Positions 19,123 through 33,427 are shown, counted from the stretch's first letter. The stretch: DNA of 64,000 nt from Eretmocerus hayati (GCA_029851415.1 CM056742.1:157981121-158045120); one strand, 5' to 3'. A program made the numbers and translations. The notes: generated by a model not told the origin, from the letters alone.

Positions 19123-20299
19123 ACTCTGACTGTAATATTCAAATCATAAGACTATAACCTTGAAAATAGTAGAGCGTAGATATTAGGATCACGAGTTTGA
19201 ATGCGCTTTCTATCTTCCTACTGTAACGTGCTTCACAGCCATAATCCATTGCAGTTCTAGTTTAGTTTCTCTTGGCTTCCCACATGATGATCTAGATGCA
19301 ACCCAAGAAATACTCGTGTGCAATGCTTTGTGCTCGCATATAAGCAAGTACAGGTTCTCTGATCTTCAGAGAATGATCATTGCGGCCGTGTAATCGGATA
19401 GATCTTGAAGCAATCTGAGCATAGTTACTGTTCTGCGTGTCTTTGTTTAGTATGCGTAATGTAGACTTATGAACAATAGCCACGCTTACAATGTACTTGA
19501 AGCACTTGGATGACGCACTGCTTGTGTGTACTTGAAAGTGGGAATGTTTTGCGATGTCTTTTGTGAAGATTTTGTTACAGAGTTTCAAGTTTCAAAAATT
19601 CTCTGAGGTTTGTGGCTGTGATGTTCAACTATTGTCAGAGATAAGTCTGGATTGTATGTTATTATTTCAAAAGAGTATTATTCTTTTTTATCATTGGAAA
19701 AAATTGTCACAGGGGAACTTTAAGAGCTGGCTTGATGCACTCACTTGAAGAATGATCTACAAATGAATTTTCGAGAGTTATCGGAACCTCGTATCGTACT
19801 CTTTTGATCAAATTTTTGTTGCAATCGTGATATTGCAACTATCGAATCCATTTGAAATGTACCGAATTCCTACAGACAGAAATTGGCCTCATGACATCAC
19901 ACTATTTCAGAATTCATAGTAAATGATTGGTCTTCGTAAGGTTGTTATAAACAGCTAAGCATCAATCCACGATGACTACTCTAAGCTGTCTTTTTCAGAA
20001 TTTAAATGGTTTCACGAGTTCATGAAATGTGTATGAACTAGAGTTATGACGATCTATGAGAGCTATTATTTAGACTTTCAGAAACCATCCAAAGATCAAG
20101 CTTAGAACCACTCTAATTTCACATAACCCATCACCAGAATCCAAGATTGGACTCATTTTGAACTCACTTTTGTCTGGTCTCAATAGAACCTTTTTGATAA
20201 CCAAACCGAGAGCTCATTCAGACACCTGGGAATTCACCGATTCATGGAATAAAACATGATTAGATCACATCTTACATTGCTTCATTACCAATGTACTCA
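19123..20299. other. AT-rich DNA, nothing recognised
   Basis: Short unrelated open frames only; no RNA gene or repeat seen. Confidence 0.5.
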
Positions 20300-20770
20300 A
20301 TTATGGAATAAGGTGAGTGTACCCATCATGCTTCCCTAAGCCATCCTGCTCAACAGTTATGGCCTTTCCCAATATTTACCAACGTACCTTAGTTCAATTT
20401 TATTCAAACAAAGCCGAGCGACCGCTATTTTTCCAAAGTGGTCTCTCGCATGTTACCGGAAGGGTGTATCGAACATTCCCCCATCCTTTAGAACAATTTG
20501 AATAGGCCAAGGGGGGCATGGATTCAGAAAATAGTTTTCATTCCCATGTAACCACAAGAAGAACTGTTTTGTTGATCCAAACACTATTTCTAGTTATTTT
20601 GACGCAATGAATACATTCTGAGTGGTAGATAAGTCGTACTGCGTGCCCCGTAGAAATGATCGTATTGGGAGCATATTGGGTACATTCCGATGTTGGCTTT
20701 ATTGTTTCACAAATCATCTTCTCATTCTGCTCACAAAATCGCTCCCAAGGTTCAAAAAAGAGAATCTCCA
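20300..20770 (-). repeat. Old dispersed repeat, inverted relative to the copy at 51.2-51.7 kb
   Basis: Read on the minus strand, stretches such as CCAACATCGGAATGTACC and CTACCACTCAGAATGTATT align in the same order with 51290-51440. The part near 20310-20440 aligns loosely with 51560-51690. The copies are heavily diverged. No protein is evident. Confidence 0.5.
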
Positions 20771-22235
20771 AGGTCTTAAAATAAGGAATTAGATGCGCTG
20801 AAGTACGTTGAAATTGACCAAGCTAAAAATTTCTGTCACCGATCTCACTAAACGCAATACCCCCGGTGATTTCTAAAGACTGCAATTACGAAAAATGCAA
20901 AATCTCGCTTCATATTTTGAGAGATGCAGGAATCATCTTGAGTCAGTGCAAAGCACTCACTTCCTCACACTCTAACAGAAGGAACGTAAGGAAATTTTTG
21001 CACGAAGATCAACAAGTGTCAATGCTGAAATTGTCCTACGGGGGCATGTTGAGCACTTTTTATCTGACTTTGAGTTCTTAGATGGGATGTCAGCTCAAGA
21101 ATTGACCATGAATGTATGACCAAAATTTTGCAGAACTTCATAAGAAAATTTGTTACGAGGCAACACTATTGAATCAGATTCAACATCACCAAGTAGACTT
21201 ACATCGAAGATAAATCTTCCACAAAGCTTGATCTACAGCAAATGGTCAACACTAATGAAATTCGCAACATTGTGGGCTCATCAATACAAGCAGAGTCAAC
21301 CCTTCTGTTAACCGTTGGCGTTACCATCCATGGCACATATATGTAACTTGACGAGGAGTCGCCTAATAAGCACTGCTCTTGACAAATTGCTGTACCTTCT
21401 CCCCTCCCCTCCCCAATGAAATGGGTATATTTTGAGGTCGGGAGGGAGAGCAAGAGAGACTCCCGAACTCATATGGTATAGAGAGTACGGATGTGGGCAA
21501 GGGAACAACGGATTGTTACGTTGTCAAGCCAGAAGCAACATATATCACGGCAGCTGCAAAGAGCAAGCACAGTATGCTACAGTATAGATCTGTACGATGG
21601 TTGCATGGCCAGGGAGAGAGAGAGAGTGAGAGAGCAGGCTAATGACAATAATTGATTTTTCGATTCAACCCAGCAGCCTCGCTCTACGCGTGAATCCATC
21701 TGCGTCCATCAGTCTATCTTTCACAGCACTGAGCTATTCCATCGTTTGTCACCGTGGCTCTGGGCAACTCAGCTATTTTACCTCTCTCATTCTTTTTTGC
21801 TTCAATACTGTATAGAACTAGAGTCTTGCTCGTCGATCATGAGTGAGAACAAAAAAAACAGAATGAGTGAAAAAGGAAGAATGGTACGTTCGTGGTGAGA
21901 GAGCGAGATAGTGTACTTTTTTTTTGTTTTTGTCTTGGCATTCTTTTGCGGTGCTTGATTTCATCATCAATTTTATTTTGCTGAGGACTCGACGCAAATA
22001 GAAGCGATATTTCATTCCTTGAAGGTAAATAAGTAGATAAGATTCATCGTTATTGATGACCTTATCAGAGGTGATGGAAATTCAATTACTTGGTTCATGC
22101 TTGACTGTACGTGTGGATTGGTAATTGTGCGGATGAAGCTCTCGATTTTTCAAGAAATAGGACAAGCAAATTTGATTTGAAGCAGACTGAAGTCTTTGAT
22201 GCAGCTTGATGCAAACATTCGTAGCGTGCAGATTC
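20771..22235. other. AT-rich DNA with a GA-rich patch, no gene seen
   Basis: A short GAGAGA tract lies near 21612-21632. No supported ORF. Confidence 0.5.
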
Positions 22236-22815
22236 AAGGTAGTTGTACACCAAAATTATCCATCAACAGAATTTCTCGAGATTCTGCAGAGAGATAGTTC
22301 TAATATCGAAGAGTACGTGTGCGAAATTCCAGAATGGCTGACCATCCCGTTTTAGAATATTGATCGTCACAATTTGACCAGTTTTGCACAATTTTAACAT
22401 TGCTTCTATGGGAGCGGGCCCCAAAAAGAGCACAAAAATGAGTCCAGCGCAAAACGTGATCAACAGAAAATGGTAGGACTGCGAGAGATCCGGGAATGTA
22501 TCAATGAATCATATGGCCAAGTCTGGAAATGATGGACCACGTCGTTTTTTAGTAATTGTTCATATAAAGCGTATAATGCAAAACACGCGACACGGGATTT
22601 CGATTTTAGGGTAGATTACTTTGGAAACCATGCCTGATTCTGTTCAGGAAGGCTTAGATGACCGTTTTGGTTTATTGTTTGATGGAAAAGTGCAGTTATT
22701 AACAATAATAATAATTTCTAATCCATTAACAATAATAATAATAAGAATATTTTGATGTGGGCAAAAAAGTGGGGTTAAGTATCTTTGACTCACGTAGTTG
22801 GTGTACAACTACCTT
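22236..22815. repeat. Segment bounded by an 18-bp perfect inverted repeat
   Basis: AAGGTAGTTGTACACCAA at about 22237-22254 is the exact inverse complement of TTGGTGTACAACTACCTT at 22798-22815. A further copy of the left end continues at 39112 (GTAGTTGTACACCAAAATTTTCC). This suggests the ends of a ~580-bp DNA element with very short terminal repeats; the interior has no ORF I recognise. Confidence 0.45.
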
Positions 22816-24313
22816 AAATTTTCTAACATCTCTATGGATCCTTTTCTTTGATCGTGTGAATTTCTTTGTACCAAATTTTCGAAGAGTTCTCAGAAATCGC
22901 TGAAGGTTTATGCTTTCATTCCAATTTGAAAAAATTACCACTCAAAATTCCTATCCATTCCAAAAAGCTGACAGAGTTATTCTGCCCATCGTTCTTCATA
23001 ATTTGAAGAATAAATTCGATTCTTGATCTCAAAATTCAATTCTGATTCTATTCTGCGTGGAATAGTATCACTTCACTCGTAAGTTATTCCAACGCGATAT
23101 CATTCACAATTTTTCTCCTTTCGCACATCCATTCTTAATGTCTTGGGACCTTGCGCGTAACGCCTCCACCCTATAAATTATCCAAATCTAGAGCTAAATC
23201 TAAATCACTATTTCAGTGTGCATTCCACTCCTCCATTCATCTTCTATTCTTTTACTCTGTTCTCTCTCTACCCTTTTCAAATGTGCCTACGTTGCAGTAG
23301 AAACCCGCAGCCGATTAAAGCATTGAGAGCAAACATTGTTGATATCTAACGACTTTACCATCTCCAATCATGATCTAGCTTTACAGCCACTAGATAGTCT
23401 GTTATTACTTTCAAATCTCCTTGTTCCATTAGAATTATGGTGTCAGATCATATTCATTCACTTTCTGGTTTCTTGGGATTTGAATTCTCATGAAAATAAC
23501 AGTTCAGGGGACCGAATTCGCTTCTTCTTCCAGTACTTTTTGTGGATCTTCCTTTCGGAGCGATTTGATCCACTCTTGTGAATTCCTCTGAGAGATTCGA
23601 TTAAAGTATCACATTCGAGATTGCATTAGTCTCAACTCCCAAGAGAGTCAATTTTATGGAAGCAACATCTCTTTTGAGGTTAGAGGGAAGCATGTGGATA
23701 ATTTTCCGACTCTGATGAAGAATTTATTATCATAAAGATATATCGAGTTAGATGAAATTGTAATTGATATGGTTCTTACTCGTGAAATCTACAGCCTGAT
23801 GATATAGTCTCGATTACAACAGCTTATGGCGTTGGATCGTCACCTCCGAGTGGAATAGTATTTTTCGGTCCGAGGATGAGGAGTTTGATTCTGTTTCTAG
23901 TGATTGTTGCCAGCCTTCAGCTCTGGCAAAATTATCACTCGTGGAGCACAAAAATTTTCACCCCATATTGTGGATGTATCTTTTTTGATCAGTCGGGAGG
24001 GAATAAACGAAATTGCCGGGAAGCAATGATTTTACCTAGTCGATCGGAAATTTTTCACTACCTTATTTATACGCATTATTGGAAAGTTCTTCACCCGTAG
24101 GTGGTGACGAAATGATTCGTTGAGGATTTCTTCCTATTCTCAATCTAATCAGATGTAAATTATGAATCTGTAGAAACAATTGGATTGGCGTACAAATTAT
24201 TGCCCCTAGAGAAGGTGGTCCGTCTGAACTAGAGATTCGTGATTCGTAATCCAATAGAAACAATTTGCGATAATCAGTCTCTTCCCCATCAATGGATCAG
24301 CCAATAAAAATTT
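22816..24313. other. AT-rich DNA, nothing recognised
   Basis: No supported gene, repeat array or RNA gene. Confidence 0.5.
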
Positions 24314-24616
24314 TCAATGTATACAAACCATATTTGAGCTCAGAATCAGAACACAATCCGAGCCCATCGACTCAATCAACAATCGAGGTAGACTATAGTC
24401 ATCCAATTGTATCTTCCAAGGTATTATTATGAGACCAAGTACTAAGTTTCCTCCTTTAGCCAGTCGATATTCTACACCTCGTTCATTCTCCTCATGCAGA
24501 GATCGATCGTTGGCGAGTAAGGCCAGCATGAAGTCCATGGCTATCTCTTGCGTGGTATACCCAGATACCGAAAGACATTGCAGGCCAGTGAACGAGCGAC
24601 ATGAGGGCCTTATCAA
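24314..24616 (-). CDS. Possible exon or chance ORF, unknown
   Basis: A 100-codon minus-strand frame. Its middle (YTTQEIAMDFMLALLANDRS, then HEENERGVEYRLAKGG) has a composition more protein-like than the surrounding shadows. I recognise no family and cannot fix splice sites. It may be a chance open frame. Confidence 0.15.
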   Translation of the reverse strand: MIRPSCRSFTGLQCLSVSGYTTQEIAMDFMLALLANDRSLHEENERGVEYRLAKGGNLVLGLIIIPWKIQLDDYSLPRLLIESMGSDCVLILSSNMVCIH

Positions 24617-27600
24617 TATGCATTAGGCGAGCCCTAGACTGAGTTACTTGCTCGTTGTCCCGCCAAGTTCTGCTCTCGCTTTCGTGCTCCATCGACCTCT
24701 CCTTCACTTTAGTCTTTTTTTTTTTTTTTTTTTTGGTTGATCTACATGTTCCATCGTTCATGAATGCAGAATTTTTTTTTTTTGATAAGATGATTTCATG
24801 CAAGAAATGTCGGAGTCTTTGATAGTACGAAAGGGATTTCTCTTGCAAATGTTAAATAGAAACTTGTAATTTTTTCGTACTTGAAACCAGCTTCCAGTAT
24901 TCGTAAGAATTTTCTAGAGTCGGGAATATGAAATTATAGTCTCATGTGGGTGAAAATTGTAGAACATGGTATAACGTAGAGGTTGATGAGTTATGGTCTT
25001 GATTTTCCCCTCAAAAACGAGGATCTGTCAATACTATGATTTTGATGCAAATTTGATCTTTCGACAAACGGAACATTTCTTTTTACTATCCAGATTTCTT
25101 CAACTTTCCCATCAGAGCTTACTGCATATTATCCGTTGTCGAGTTCATTGGACAAAAATAAACACCGAATTCATTTTCGTGATTACATTGAGTCGATTCA
25201 TCTTTCACTTCTGAACATCAACAGTCATTTCGAATAGAAATCAAATCACACCTAGGGTATAACCTCAATATTCAAAGAATAGCAATTTATTCCATCAAAA
25301 TTTTCATGACCATCCATATTGAGGTTCACGAGCTTACAAAAATGTTTGGACTGCTATCCCAATTAAATATCATTTTCGTAGTTATGAAGACGTGTAACGT
25401 TAATAGAAAGCATTGCTAAATGGTTAGCTCATAATTAACATGGCTTAGACAAGAGAGAGCACAATTCAAGCTTTGTATTGTAAATTCGATAAAATTTTCA
25501 ATTAGAGATACCCTGTGCATGCCATGCACTAACAAAATTAGCATACATTCTCCTTTGTAAGCGCTAACTACGCAAACTAGATTTCTTCCGACAACAGAAA
25601 GCAGTTAGCTTGTGTGTGCTACGTCTCGTTAATTCAAACTCTTGAATCTCTCTCTCTCTCTCTCTGAGAGAACAAATGCGACACGTACAGTAAAATTACG
25701 TACATAAATGATAAAATGGCATCAAATACGAATCTCTAGGGGATATTTGTACACAATGTTCTTTACACGGTGAAAGGATATTAGTATAGGGTGTACGGTA
25801 GTTCAGTTAATGTGAAACAATGAATTGAATGCTTTGCGTTTACTCATGAAATCAAGCTCCTTGTAATGGCAGAGCTATCTTTGGCCAAACTCAATTTCTT
25901 ACGAGACTATCGTGTCATGATGCTTTCTGAAATTTTGTTTATCCATCAACGAATTAGTTGTCATATTGGATTGAATATATTTTTTGTACGATGAAGACTA
26001 GTTTCATTCACGTTTGGCACCCATAAATGTCGTAAGACACATTTAGAATTCTGGAAGGGAAGTTTCATCACCAAATTTAGATGAGATTCGATCTTATTCA
26101 AAACTCAAATTCTCGTCCACTGATAAGATGTGGGGAGAGCGGAAGATCGTGTAGAAAATTATCAAATCTCAGAAGGATACGAACAATTTCGAGAATTTCT
26201 TGTGATTCAACCGTTCAACATTCATAAGAATATCATCACCAACATCACTGAATTAGTATCCTGCAAATTTCCTCAAATATTCTTGACTTATTACCATTCC
26301 ATTATTCCTTTCCTACCGACGAGGGATACAAGTTCTCATCTCACACGCATTGCAACTTTTTTCCTTCACTCATTTCACTCTCCGTCTGCATCTTCCATTC
26401 CTTCATTGCTCCTTGCTTCGTCTGTATCACGTGAATATCACGTGCGCGTACATGTAAGCGTTCATGAAAGAAAAAAAAAATTAGAAAAGCCTTCTACCCC
26501 TGGTAACTTGTCGCTTGTAAGTGCTATACGCTTTGTGACAGATCGCGCAACCAAGTGTGATTTTTACCAAGCTTGGTGCAGAGAAAAGAGGATAGAAGAG
26601 AAGAGAAGAGAAGAGAGTATTTTGCTGAGCAAGACCAAAGCTTGAGCGAGACGAGATGAGAGAGGTTTAGACCGAAAGGGTAACGAAAGAGACTTTCTAT
26701 AAAACTCCTGACTCTGCAAGAACGGCTTTTTTATGCTAATCTGCGTTTCACTGGTTATTTATTCATTGTATATGAGCATTTTTTGAGAGTTCAAAGACAA
26801 TATGTCTTCTGAGCTGACGAGACAGATTTCAACTTTTCGTTCGACAAAGTGTCGTTTTGTATGATGATTACAGATGACCGATATTTGAAAATGTAAAAAA
26901 ATGTCCGAATGGAGGATTTGTTGGAAATGAAACAATAGTAGATGGATTGTGAAGTCTCAATTCTAGATTGCTGATCATATTAAGTAGGTTCAATACTCTC
27001 GAATAAAACTTTGATTTTCGATTGATTTTGAACATCAAAGTAGGATTTATTTACGGTCTCGTATTTAGCAAATATCCAAAATGACATGGATTCACAGAAC
27101 CATCGAGGAGGTTCTGAACGATCATGATCTTTCTTTGTGAAAAGGGATACGATTTTATACTCTTCAAAATGGTTAGCCCATTCCTCCTTGGGAAAATCTC
27201 GGGTTCTACGGTGTACTATACTAAAAACTACTCACCGTAGCTCTCAACCCACCCGAGGACTGTTCAAACAATTATCTAAAATCATCCAAAACGAAAACTC
27301 AGTTCAGCGATGGATTCCTTCGATCATTAGCCATCCACTAGCAAAACCTGTTTCATCTCAAACTTGATGAATATTTTTAAGCTTCCGCAATCCTCACCAA
27401 GATCCTGATGGTTTCTTTGATACTTTAGTTTCGAATCATCATCTTCATATAACATAAGAGTGCATTTTTCAAAATGAAGCACCCCCGTTGCACCCAAGCA
27501 CTTGTCGTCACGAAAGATATTTTTTGTTCCTGTAACTTGCCAGAATATGTCATGCCCTCTATCATGAACTCGGAAGATAGAGGATCATCTCCCGAAAGAT

Positions 27601-28593
27601 TCCCCGACCATTTTGAGTAATTTCATCCCTACAGGGAAAAACATACTGAGAACTCACAAATTTTTCAATTAAGATTCACCAATGCAATTTCAATAGAACA
27701 AGAGAAAGAGACTGGGATTGTATTGAAATCATCCTTTTATATGTGCAATCATGAGGGTTAATTTTTAATCTCTATCCAATTCTATCGTCATTACACCCCA
27801 GTGAATTCGTATTACCGATCAAAAAAGTGCATCGCACTCATATATCCTCCGTTGTGCTCTGGCAACAAAAGAAAATCCGTGAATTCAATTCACTGCTCTC
27901 TACACAATCGATTTGTTCGAGCAGATATCAAGCTTTTTGTACCAGCATCATATCCTCACAGCAACATGTGGAAATAATAATAATCCGCACATTGATCCTC
28001 TCGTTCGCAAGCATTGATCCAATATCTTTTTTACTCCCTTCTCCCTATCTTCCCCTCCCCTTCCTCCTTGCTTATCCTACACGACACTTGAGTACATTGT
28101 AAACCCTAATTCGCTTGCTCAGAGATCCCTATTGGTCAATTCGCCTTGTACAAATGACGCACGATTGAATCCTATAATCCATAGATAGAATACTGTCTCC
28201 CCCCCCCTCAGCAGCGTAAGACACCACAACGGCGGTTGCAGTCTCAAGTCAACTGAAGTTCGAGTATTGATCAAATCCTATCTTCACGTGATATGGCACA
28301 GCAGCGTATATTTCGTATCATAATTGCGATTCTCAAAGATAATCATCTTCAATACCATCCTGCATGCTGTGGCTCAGGATATAGAAGGTTTTGAGGTTAT
28401 AAAAGAGATCTTGGTTCAGTGGAGTCATATCACGTGTGAATTGCGTACATATTCTTGATTACGCTGACTGTTGAATATTTCTATAGTGACATTAGCCAAA
28501 CATGAATCCTCTTTACATGAAAGGAATGTACCCGATATCGATCATCAAAATGTCTCCATTTCTGCAATGTGATTTAAATGGCCTGCTTATATC
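24617..28593. other. AT-rich DNA with simple repeats, no gene seen
   Basis: Contains a T run at about 24716-24734, a (TC)n tract at 25648-25665 and a GAAGA repeat at about 26594-26616. The 171-codon frame at 26130-26645 ends inside this last low-complexity purine tract and matches nothing known to me. No RNA gene seen. Confidence 0.5.
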
Positions 28594-28986
28594 ATTAGGT
28601 ACGCATGACTTTCTGATTGCATAAAGCCCATATATTTAGATTGAAAAATCGAGTTGGCATCTAAATAGGCATGTGTTGGATCACTGGTGTTCAAAAAATT
28701 CGAATAATTAAAAATGAAAATGGCGGTTCATGACAATGTGCAGAACTCACTCATTAGTGCCATTTCTACATTCCTAAAGCAGACGCCACCATGAGATTGT
28801 CCCAATGTCTCTTGTGTAGGCAGAGCCTGTGAGCTCTGCACATTGTCATGAACCGCCATTTTCAATTTGTTATTTTTTTGAACTTCTTGAACACTAACGA
28901 TCCAGCACATGCCTATGTAGAGGCCAACTCGCTTGCTCAATCTAAATATATGAGCCCTCACTTGATTAGAGTCATCCGTACCTAAT
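28594..28986. mobile_element. 393-bp palindromic element
   Basis: ATTAGGTACGCATGACT at 28594 mirrors AGTCATCCGTACCTAAT ending at 28986. Arms (28594-28750, 28829-28986) pair throughout with scattered mismatches. The best-preserved stretch is GGCGGTTCATGACAATGTGC near 28722 and its complement near 28835. The loop is about 78 bases. No coding capacity. It is probably a MITE; no target duplication is clear, so the superfamily is open. Confidence 0.75.
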
Positions 28987-30837
28987 TCCGTCTTTCATCA
29001 TCATTAGAGTTATCCATTCTGACCCGTCATGGAATTCTATTATTTCCATCCTGATGAGAATGATAATTCTGCTTATTTGAGATGAAAAATGTTCACGAAC
29101 CCTGATCGAAATCGATCAAAAATGGGATTTAGTATAATTTCATAACCAATTTTGGTTCATCTCTACTTCCCACTATATTTCTCATTTCATCTCTCGTTCC
29201 AAAAAAAGCAATTTTTCTATTTCCTCACAATTCGTTAAAAAAGGCTGCACATGTACACAGAGTTATCTTACACATACTTGTATGCCCATATCTACATACG
29301 TATGCAAAAGTAAGAGTAAAGGTGGTGTGGCTCATTGCAGCGTGAACCAGGAACTAAATTCTCGAGGAAACGAGGCCACAGAGCCGGGCGGCAGTGGTCA
29401 CCTATTACCACCGGCAACGCTCGGCAAAATCGAACCACCACAAGGCTCTCTCTGAAGCCCTAAGAGAAAGAACGAGAGAGAGAGAGAGAGAGAGAGAGCC
29501 TCAGCGCGTTTTTCGCGAGCCTGTGGTCTACGTTGCGGTGGCGGCGGCGCGCCGACCGACCCAGACGCTTGCTCTCTTTCACTGCTACACCAGAACCCCT
29601 GGGCAAAAAAGAAATTCCCCCAGGCCAACACCGGCTGGAAGCTAGCCTCTCAATCTATATAGTCCTCTTTCTATGTTCCGTAACCGGCCAACGCTTTCAC
29701 ATATGTTCCCATCTTATATATGCCAGGTAGTTTGCGTGAGCGGTGAACGGAGCTCTCCTATATATATATATATATATATATAGGATTTCTATCCTGGGTT
29801 CCCTCTATACCTTCTTGAATTATGAACGAACTGTACGCCACCGTGCTCTGCTCTGGCGTTCGAGCGGAAAAGGTGGATGAAGTAGGAGGTATAGAAAGAT
29901 GGGGGAGGAGAAGAGGGTTGAGGAGAGAAAGACCAGTTGCGCCAAGCATATAGTGAGAGTGAGCTAGCTGAGAATAGAATTATGAGCAGTGGCTTTCTTC
30001 GGAAATTGGCCCAAACTCGCGGGAGAGCGATATTCGAGCATTGGAATTTCTAGTTCCGGTGAATGCGCTGCTATGGATTTCTCAAAATTATTCCCTGAGG
30101 AATTTCCAAATTCATATGAGGGTCTGGTAGCCGTTTCCTTTTGAATTGCTTATGTAAAACTTGGTGATTTATGTGGCCCGCTGTTTGGAGAATTCTTGAG
30201 TTAGGAATGGATTTGGAGGACCTTCCCGGATATTCTTGAATTGTGCGGAATTTTAGGCTCTAAGATGGGAATCCTTTCTGCTATTCTACACATTTCTTCA
30301 TGTATATAAATCATCACGTTCTTTCACAGTACACTTGCTGAGTTTCCTCGTTGACCTGACCCAAGATAGTAGAATGATGGAGTCTAGCCGTAAAAATTGC
30401 TTCCTCAAAATCACTCTCGTTATAGGATGCACTTTCATAGTTTGTTCTTACGTGAATGTCAATCTTGTCATTAATTCGGGAAGGAAGTGGATATCCTTAG
30501 TTCGACTATTTCTCAATAACTCAGGTTGAACTCATTCTGAGCGCACGTCTCTTCTCCAAATTCGCCAAACCCTCTAGGATTGGCAGAAATTACATGAAAT
30601 TTTTCATAACCAATGTCACCGACACAACTAGCTCATAATGATTTGAATCACGATACACGACAACAATCTTATCAATAGATCGTCTCCATTCTTCTTATAC
30701 AAAATATAAAAAATTTGGTGAGTGAGAATAACGAGTCATGGTTTTCTCGGTATCACTATGTAATGAGCCTAGAGCTATAATTCGAAAATGTTATCCCAAC
30801 TAAAAATTTTGTGCCATGCACTAGAGAAATTCTAGGT
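28987..30837. other. Mixed DNA with a GC-richer patch and microsatellites
   Basis: Between about 29335 and 29640 the sequence is GC-richer than its surroundings and carries (GA)n at 29474-29498. (TA)n follows at 29759-29782. The patch could be a promoter or 5' exon of an unseen host gene. I find no splice-supported ORF. Confidence 0.4.
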
Positions 30838-31400
30838 CTGATGGTGGACTTTAAAAGTGCACAAGATACAATTCACTCGTCATTCTCCGATACTCAAGAG
30901 GCGCCTTCTTAGATTGTGAAAAATCTATGTATGAGGACTTCAAAAGCTCAGTAGTATAGATCAATGTATGATTCTACATGATCTCTATTCGAAAAGAGAA
31001 TATTTATTGGAAATCATGCGTCATACTTTTTGACGGACTCCTAGGTTTGTCTCGAATTTCAACGAATGTGCATGATGTAACGTACTCATCGTTTATTCAC
31101 GATCGAATTGGATCTGATTTGTCCAAAGAATGGAGAAATCTGAGATTTGAAAAATTCAGTAGTATAGGTCAACGTATGAGCCGCCATGATTGTTACTGAT
31201 TCCATAATCCCTATGCAAATTGATGTGTTGTACTTCAGGGAATCTCTGATTTCAAGCTTCTAAAAGTGTATGGATATAACATGCTCATTGTCCATTCACT
31301 CTCGAATAGCGCCTTCTTTGCTAAGAAAATGTGAGAAATGGAGATTTCAAAAATTCAGTAGTACAGGTCAGCATATGAGCCGACATATTTCCGGTCATCG
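30838..31400. repeat. Three diverged ~200-bp tandem repeats
   Basis: The landmark CAGTAGTA(T/C)AG(G/A)TCA occurs at 30949, 31157 and 31356 (periods 208 and 199). Neighbouring landmarks, such as TCATT/ATTCACTC and GCGCCTTCTT at 30901 and about 31310, keep the same spacing. Strong divergence indicates an old array. Confidence 0.7.
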
Positions 31401-31870
31401 TGCTGCGAATAAGCTCAGTCTTTAGATCTGCCAGTCTAGGGAAAGCAACTAGGTCACGGCCAAGTCCGCCGGCGATTTCAGACAGCTTGACATTTCCACC
31501 GTAACTGGGCGCATTCATGCGTGTTCTGGCTATTTATCCGGGGGAAAAATATTTTCGTGATTTTCCGGCCGGAACGTATGTATCGGGCAAATCGTTAAAA
31601 CAAACGAGCCGGAAACCTTGGATGGACAGAATTAATCGCCGAAGCGTGACAAGGGAATGGAAAAAAATACAGAACAATGGGGAAAAATCGTGCGGTCGAG
31701 CGAGCTCTGGCAGGGCGAACCAGCGAGAGAGCTCGTTTAGCCCTCAAAGAAACCCTGCTCGAGCACATCACAAAAAATGCTGATTGACCAATTCATGCTT
31801 CGATGTTGGAATCTCTTGTTCCGAAATTCTTTGCTCTCTCCGAAGCCATGTTTCCATTCGCTCATTTCTT
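31401..31870. other. GC-richer patch, possible unknown short exon
   Basis: About 31400-31760 is less AT-rich than its flanks. A minus-strand ATG frame at 31321-31518 (starting MNAPSYGGNVKLSEIAGGLG) lies here, but I recognise no family and its end overlaps the tandem repeat. Function unknown; it may be chance. Confidence 0.25.
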
Positions 31871-31981
31871 GTTATTCCAAATTATCTATCTGTGTGTAAC
31901 TTCGTCATTTTTTGTTATTCCAACTTATCTATCTGTGTGTAAATTCGTCATTTTTTGTTATTCCAACTTATCTATCTGTAA
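31871..31981. repeat. 43-bp tandem repeat, about 2.6 copies
   Basis: GTTATTCCAA(A/C)TTATCTATC starts at 31871, 31914 and 31957, an exact 43-base period. The near identity of copies implies recent duplication. Confidence 0.85.
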
Positions 31982-33427
31982 GTGAATTCGGCTTTTGATA
32001 ACAAAAAAGGCCATATTCAATGGAAACATCTCGGTTATAACCGTCTGATTTGGGTATACTGTTTCAGTCACGCCTTCAAACTATTATTCAATACCGGATG
32101 GGATATGTTCATATTAGACGTACCCAACCATGACATATCGTTTTTATCAAGTGATATGTAGGGAGGAATGTATTTCGCCACAAGCCAGCAAATTTCCGAG
32201 CCAGACCGAAATCGGCTACATGCGTGCACGAGAATTTGTGTATGTGCAACGAGAGAATGAGTTAGAACAGGGGGAAAAGGAAACGGTGTGGGTAGGTATG
32301 GACCAGTAAACGATTTGTGATAGCTTTGTGCACAGCACCAGGAAATACTACGTGGTTAGGCGATTTCACGCTTCTAGATACAAAAATCGTCAATGCCCGA
32401 GCGCTTCCGCGTACCCAGAAGTCGCAATTTAATCCTTCTACCCGAATTTACTCTCATAATCCTCCCTCCTATTATGCATATTCGTAGATTGTGCTTCCAC
32501 CCTTTTTCTCCTAATTGAATTTCATATGTTCAATCACATTTGAATTCATGATCTTCAAAAGTTCAATTGGAATCAAAATTTGGGTGAATACATCTCGAAG
32601 CTAAAAAGTGAGACATTGAATTCACCTCATTTCTAAATGAATTAGAATTAAACTCCAACCAAAGATCCAGAAGTCCCAGTAGCATCCTTCTCAGAGGAAT
32701 TTTCATATTCCTCGTCACCTATTGAATGGAAAATTCGAAGAATGGGAGCTATTACAATGGAAATAATCCGCAAAAATACGATAACTACGAGTTGGACAAC
32801 ACGCATGGAATGCGCATTACCCTATACCAGCAGAACTTTCTATCATTCATTTCATGCTCTCGAGAGATGCTCGGGTGATGTATCTACCGGTGCAAAACGA
32901 GTAATACACTAACTCATCCATGAACTTGCCCGAGTTAGCAATATATTGGTCAAAGTTATTCTCAGAGATGGAGTCTGAATCAATATTGGATTAATTGGGT
33001 AGGAATATGTGACAGTATTGTTACAAATTCGACACGTCCATTACTCATTTTTTTCTTCATTCAAAGCATTGAAATCCCCCCTGAGATTCACTCCCTGAAA
33101 ATATTGAAAGATAGCATTCACAAACTAAATTTGATCGTACACATTGATTGCTATCTACAATTCCACGTTACAATCGTTGAGGAGTTCAATAATACATGTA
33201 AATTTTGAATCCTCAGTTCATACTTATATGCAGATTCTCAGCGGTAACTGGAACGTCTTCGTAGTTAGTGATTTCACAAACTCCTCTCCTTGATTATGAG
33301 TATCAAAAAGCAAATGTTGCCGGAGTACTTGATTGATTATTACAACATAGTTAGTACTAGTTTACAGCAAGTAATACGGATCAGTCTCCCTTTCGATTAT
33401 GGTCACCGAGTACACACACTAGGCTCT
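31982..33427. other. AT-rich DNA, nothing recognised
   Basis: No supported ORF, RNA gene or repeat. Confidence 0.5.
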
